From assembly GCF_041146795.1 (NCBI RefSeq), contig NC_135167.1, positions 3,797,454 through 3,861,453 of the forward strand: 64,000 bases of DNA, in the 5' to 3' direction. Under the pieces are notes generated by a model, which saw only the letters and a program-made list of their open reading frames with translations, searched no databases and was not told where the DNA came from. The translations under genes and the position numbers were made by a program. Positions 60,710 to 64,000 of the stretch are shown one piece after another; position 1 is the stretch's first letter, and each line of letters starts with the position of its first letter. This DNA comes from Maylandia zebra. Its lineage: Eukaryota > Chordata > Actinopteri > Cichliformes > Cichlidae.

Positions 60710-63700
60710 GTGAGTATATTTTTATTTCCACACACCTTCGCGCTCCTCCGTTACCCATTAACCACCAGCAGCACGGACGCGTCCTTGTACATTCATGTGT
60801 TTCTCTGCTAGCAGTGTGTGAGACTCGTGTGTGTGTGTTTGACTAGCAGGCTGTGAGGCTAACAGCGGAGCTAACAGCGTGTGCCAGGATCCTTTTGACT
60901 TTTCCCTTTTTTTTTAAACGTGAAAGTGTTTTTGTAGCGTGAAGGCAGCAGTGTGTTGGCTCACATCAGCGGGTAAAAGGCTGCTTTTTGTGTGAGAGCT
61001 CACACCGAGAGGCTGTGTGCAACTTCGTCCTACAGGGGAGTGAAAGTGGATGGAATATTTTTAGATCCTGACATAACAGGTGCTCATCTGAGACGGGTTA
61101 AAGCACATGATGGAGTCCAGAGAGAAGCTGACTGATCGCAGGCGCATAAAAAGGAGTCGGATGCAGCTTATTTTGAATTCCTCCTCATCACAGAATTCAA
61201 AATTCAGCTGGATGGATGAATGCACTACAACATCCCGCCGTGGTTTTCCTTCCCATGGAAAACCACGGTGAAATCAAAACATGTGTTTGTTCCACATGTT
61301 TTGATGTTTTCACACAGAAGCAGAAGTAGGAGAAAGAGGAAGTTTGTGGTCAGAAAGTGAGAAGGAGGGCAGTGTTATGTCATGTGGAGATGGAAGGAAT
61401 TCAGCCAGAGCAGTTGTGCCCGTTTCCTCTTCAGCTTCCCATGTAAACAAATGCACATGGTGCACAAGGTCTGTATTGACTGTGCAGGGACAGGACTTAT
61501 CAGGAATGAGTTAAGCTGTCACACTTATCCCATTAGTCGATTGACTGATTTCCTCTCACTAACTTCTTGGTAAATACTCAAGTGATAAATGTCATTAGTA
61601 CAGATTTATTTTAAAAGACAGAGAAAGATCAAAATGATTTTGCAGTCTGTGTGGCAGTGATTCTCAAAGTGTGCCACACAAGAGGTTTTTTTTAATAGTT
61701 AACACCTTTTTTTAATTACAAGATCATCCAATTTATAGCTAGCTAGGAATGCATCATACAATTTAATCCTTCTAAAAAGCATAAAATTCGCATTTATATG
61801 ATGAATCAACAGGATATGTCGGATCCAACAACACAAATGTTTTTGTTCAATAAAATAAATACTATACAAGAAGGAGGTCAGTTAAACTGAATGTTTAAAA
61901 AAGTGATTCAATAAATAAAAATGTAGATGTGATCCAATATGGAGCTTAAGCCTGAAATGTGGGATCAGCTTTATTGAGTAAGTATGTGTACACATATGAG
62001 GAAGTGAGAGTGTAGATAGACAACAGACAGTGCTGACAACAACACAGCATGTTTGTTGTGCAGAGTGTGAAGATGTTGGAGTAAATTATGAAATAAGGGA
62101 TGGATAACAAGTTACTATATGTACAATATATAAATGAGGATTGACCCTCAGGTGTTGATCAGGTGACCCACGTGCCAAAAGGCTGCTCTCTGCAGTTGTC
62201 CTTTCCAGTAAAGGCAAAAGTCCCCCAGAAATCGTGATATGAGGCGGTTTGATACAGATCTTCTGTGTCTGTCTTCTTGGCAGTGAAGCCAGTAAGTGTC
62301 GCAGAGTGTGGTCACAGTCCATTAATTATCCATAGCCATTCACCACAGCCACAGTCAGCTGATGGAGGAATCCAAACAGTGTGTTGATTCAAACTGATTT
62401 CATACAGCAGAAGCGATGAGGGAGAGCTGTAGCGAGCAACATGGACGCTTCGCAACAGCGAGCGGTTCAACATTCAGGCCACAGAAACATTGTTTTGTAA
62501 ATACGTGTCAGATTTTCATCATCGTCCACCTAAGAAGTCCTGAAGTTATGGTCCACTGTTGTCCACAGCGTTTCACTACACCAACACCTGCTACATGATG
62601 TTCATCAAGCTCCGAAACGAAGAATGACATAATCTTCAGTTGCTCGGAGATCGTTTTAACTGTTTACTCTTTGCAAACCGTCAAAGACACGCAGCACCGC
62701 AAACCTGTTTCTTCTTTCCAAACACACAGCTACAGGTTGCTTTATTTGTACTTGTAGGTAGAATTGGTCTGAGGAAGGTAAGTCGTCTTTCATCATATGT
62801 ACACTCTGCAGAGGAAACGCTAAGAACGGGTAAGCATTGCAAAAATAATGAAGGAAAAAATAATGGTGAAGCTATGATTTGATCCTCTGAGTGATTGGTG
62901 CTGGAATGAAGCTGTTTTTCTGCACTTTGGGACTTTGTCCAGAAGAAGAAAGTGAAACTCACTTTGCAACAGCTGCAAGTCGAGTAAAATCGAACCAGTC
63001 AACCGTCGTGACTGCCTGGTGTACGTTCAGCTGTGGCCTGTTAGTAAAAATTTGAATGAGCCAGTTTCTGTTCGTTACAGAAAAACTTCGCAACAATGAA
63101 ACAAGGGAAAAGGACAAAAAAGGGCTTCATGAAAGCGCAGTAAAATAAAATAAGATCATCGTGTGGAACGAACTGAAAAACATGACAGATGCTGGTCGTG
63201 TCTTCTTGTCTTAGATCTCTTAAACTGAACGTATGACTGTGTTTTAACTGTGTTACATGATAACTGTATTCATGTACAACTTTTCAAATTTCATGTTACT
63301 AAGTGCTTTACATGAGTATCCGAATAAACCAAAAATAACTGTTGTGAGAAATGCAAAGGAAAGGCCTTCTTGTAAAACTATGTTTTAAGACACAACTTGA
63401 AGATCGGGATTTCCCCGGGCAGGCTGTTCCTCATCCTCCAGGCCTCAACTTCAAACACTTTGCACTGTTTTCGGCGCGGTCCCTGGAACAGACAAAAGAC
63501 CTCTGCCTGAGGGTCTTGTGGGTAGCAGGAGGTCAGAGATGGAGCTTTAAACGGTGGTTCTTTAAATTTCCCTATCTTGCATTGACCTGCACTGAGTCTG
63601 TGCCCCACAGTTAGAGAAACACTGCATTGCAGAGTGAGAAAGTGAAAAACTGCACTGAGGGCAGATGATGGATGTGGAGCCTTGACCAGCACCATGTCTT

Positions 63701-64000
63701 TCCCCAGTTCAAACTATAGCAGTTTCATATCTGGGGATTCCTACGTCTAATAACCAGCAGCGGCCTTGAATAGTAGCTGTCCTGCTAATTCTGTCTACCA
63801 CTAAAAATAATGCACTTTGGATGTTCTTTCACATTGGTTTCACTTTTCAGATGTTGAAGCTATTTCCGTCTTTTATGTCTAACATTTTTGGCCACACTTC
63901 TTTGCTCTAATTTTTTAAAAATGTATTTATATTATAAATGAGGTCATCTACTTAAAAGGTTTACTGTGTAACACCAATCAGATTCCTCACTCATTACTTT
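60710..64000 (+). other. probable intron 1 of the downstream gene
   Basis: Follows the donor at 60710. No convincing coding exon is seen. A candidate is CTGACATAACAG at about 61080 followed by ATG at 61107 and a 54-codon frame ending at 61271, which runs through the hairpins, but it has no known match. Confidence 0.35.
61238..61305. other. two adjacent perfect hairpins
   Basis: Stem 1: CCGTGGTTTTCC (61238-61249) pairs with 61257-61268, loop of 7. Stem 2: ATCAAAACATGTG (61273-61285) pairs with 61293-61305, loop of 7. Both stems are perfect (12 and 13 bp) and only four bases separate them. Confidence 0.75.

Noticed and set aside
63378..63695. 105-codon - strand frame near the right edge
   Set aside because: A WRMRNSLPGEI stretch faintly recalls LINE C-termini, but the rest does not fit; too weak to call.

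Overview
The window is vertebrate nuclear DNA, most likely from a percomorph teleost and plausibly a cichlid. The reasons are sparse, intron-rich coding sequence, long AT-rich introns, many CA/GT microsatellites, and several repeat types common in teleosts: Tc1-like and hAT transposons, L2/CR1-type LINEs, tRNA-derived SINEs and a Penelope-like fragment. The species is an inference. There is nothing prokaryotic here: no operon, CRISPR array, or rRNA or tRNA gene was found.

One protein-coding gene can be reconstructed completely: emilin1 (elastin microfibril interfacer 1) on the + strand, 25321-52783. Fourteen exons join with consistent splice phases and give a 1171-residue extracellular matrix protein. 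Its parts are a signal peptide, a seven-cysteine EMI domain, a Gly-rich linker, a long coiled-coil region interrupted by a second Gly-rich low-complexity segment, 17 uninterrupted collagen Gly-X-Y triplets and a C-terminal gC1q domain. Intron 1 is about 16 kb. The coiled-coil region, which I recall as mostly one large exon in mammals, is spread here over seven exons (4-10). A probable polyadenylation signal lies about 1.5 kb after the stop.

Layout. 1-24800 is intergenic and repeat-rich: a SINE, an L2-type LINE tail split by a MITE, an 853-bp terminal-inverted-repeat (TIR) element, an internally deleted Tc1-like element, a second SINE type, a 5'-truncated LINE with an open reverse transcriptase frame, and a hAT element with a perfect 8-bp target duplication and a BED-finger relic. 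24840-25457 is the emilin1 promoter, 5'UTR and exon 1. 25458-41463 is intron 1, holding another Tc1-like relic, a long GGAT array grown from a retroposon tail, and a 1267-bp TIR element. 41464-52783 carries exons 2-14; intron 6 holds a second copy of the 853-bp element and intron 9 a second SINE copy. 54400-57300 has a hAT MITE and a Penelope-like fragment. Around 60540-60710 there is a CpG-containing promoter-like segment followed by a splice donor, probably the start of another + strand gene whose coding exons lie outside the window.

I see no convincing new biological system. The items most worth a second look are the two matched 853/855-bp TA-flanked elements, the 1267-bp element with subterminal repeats, the Gly-rich coding low-complexity tract and multi-exon coiled coil of emilin1, two adjacent perfect hairpins near 61250, and the orphan promoter at 60600.
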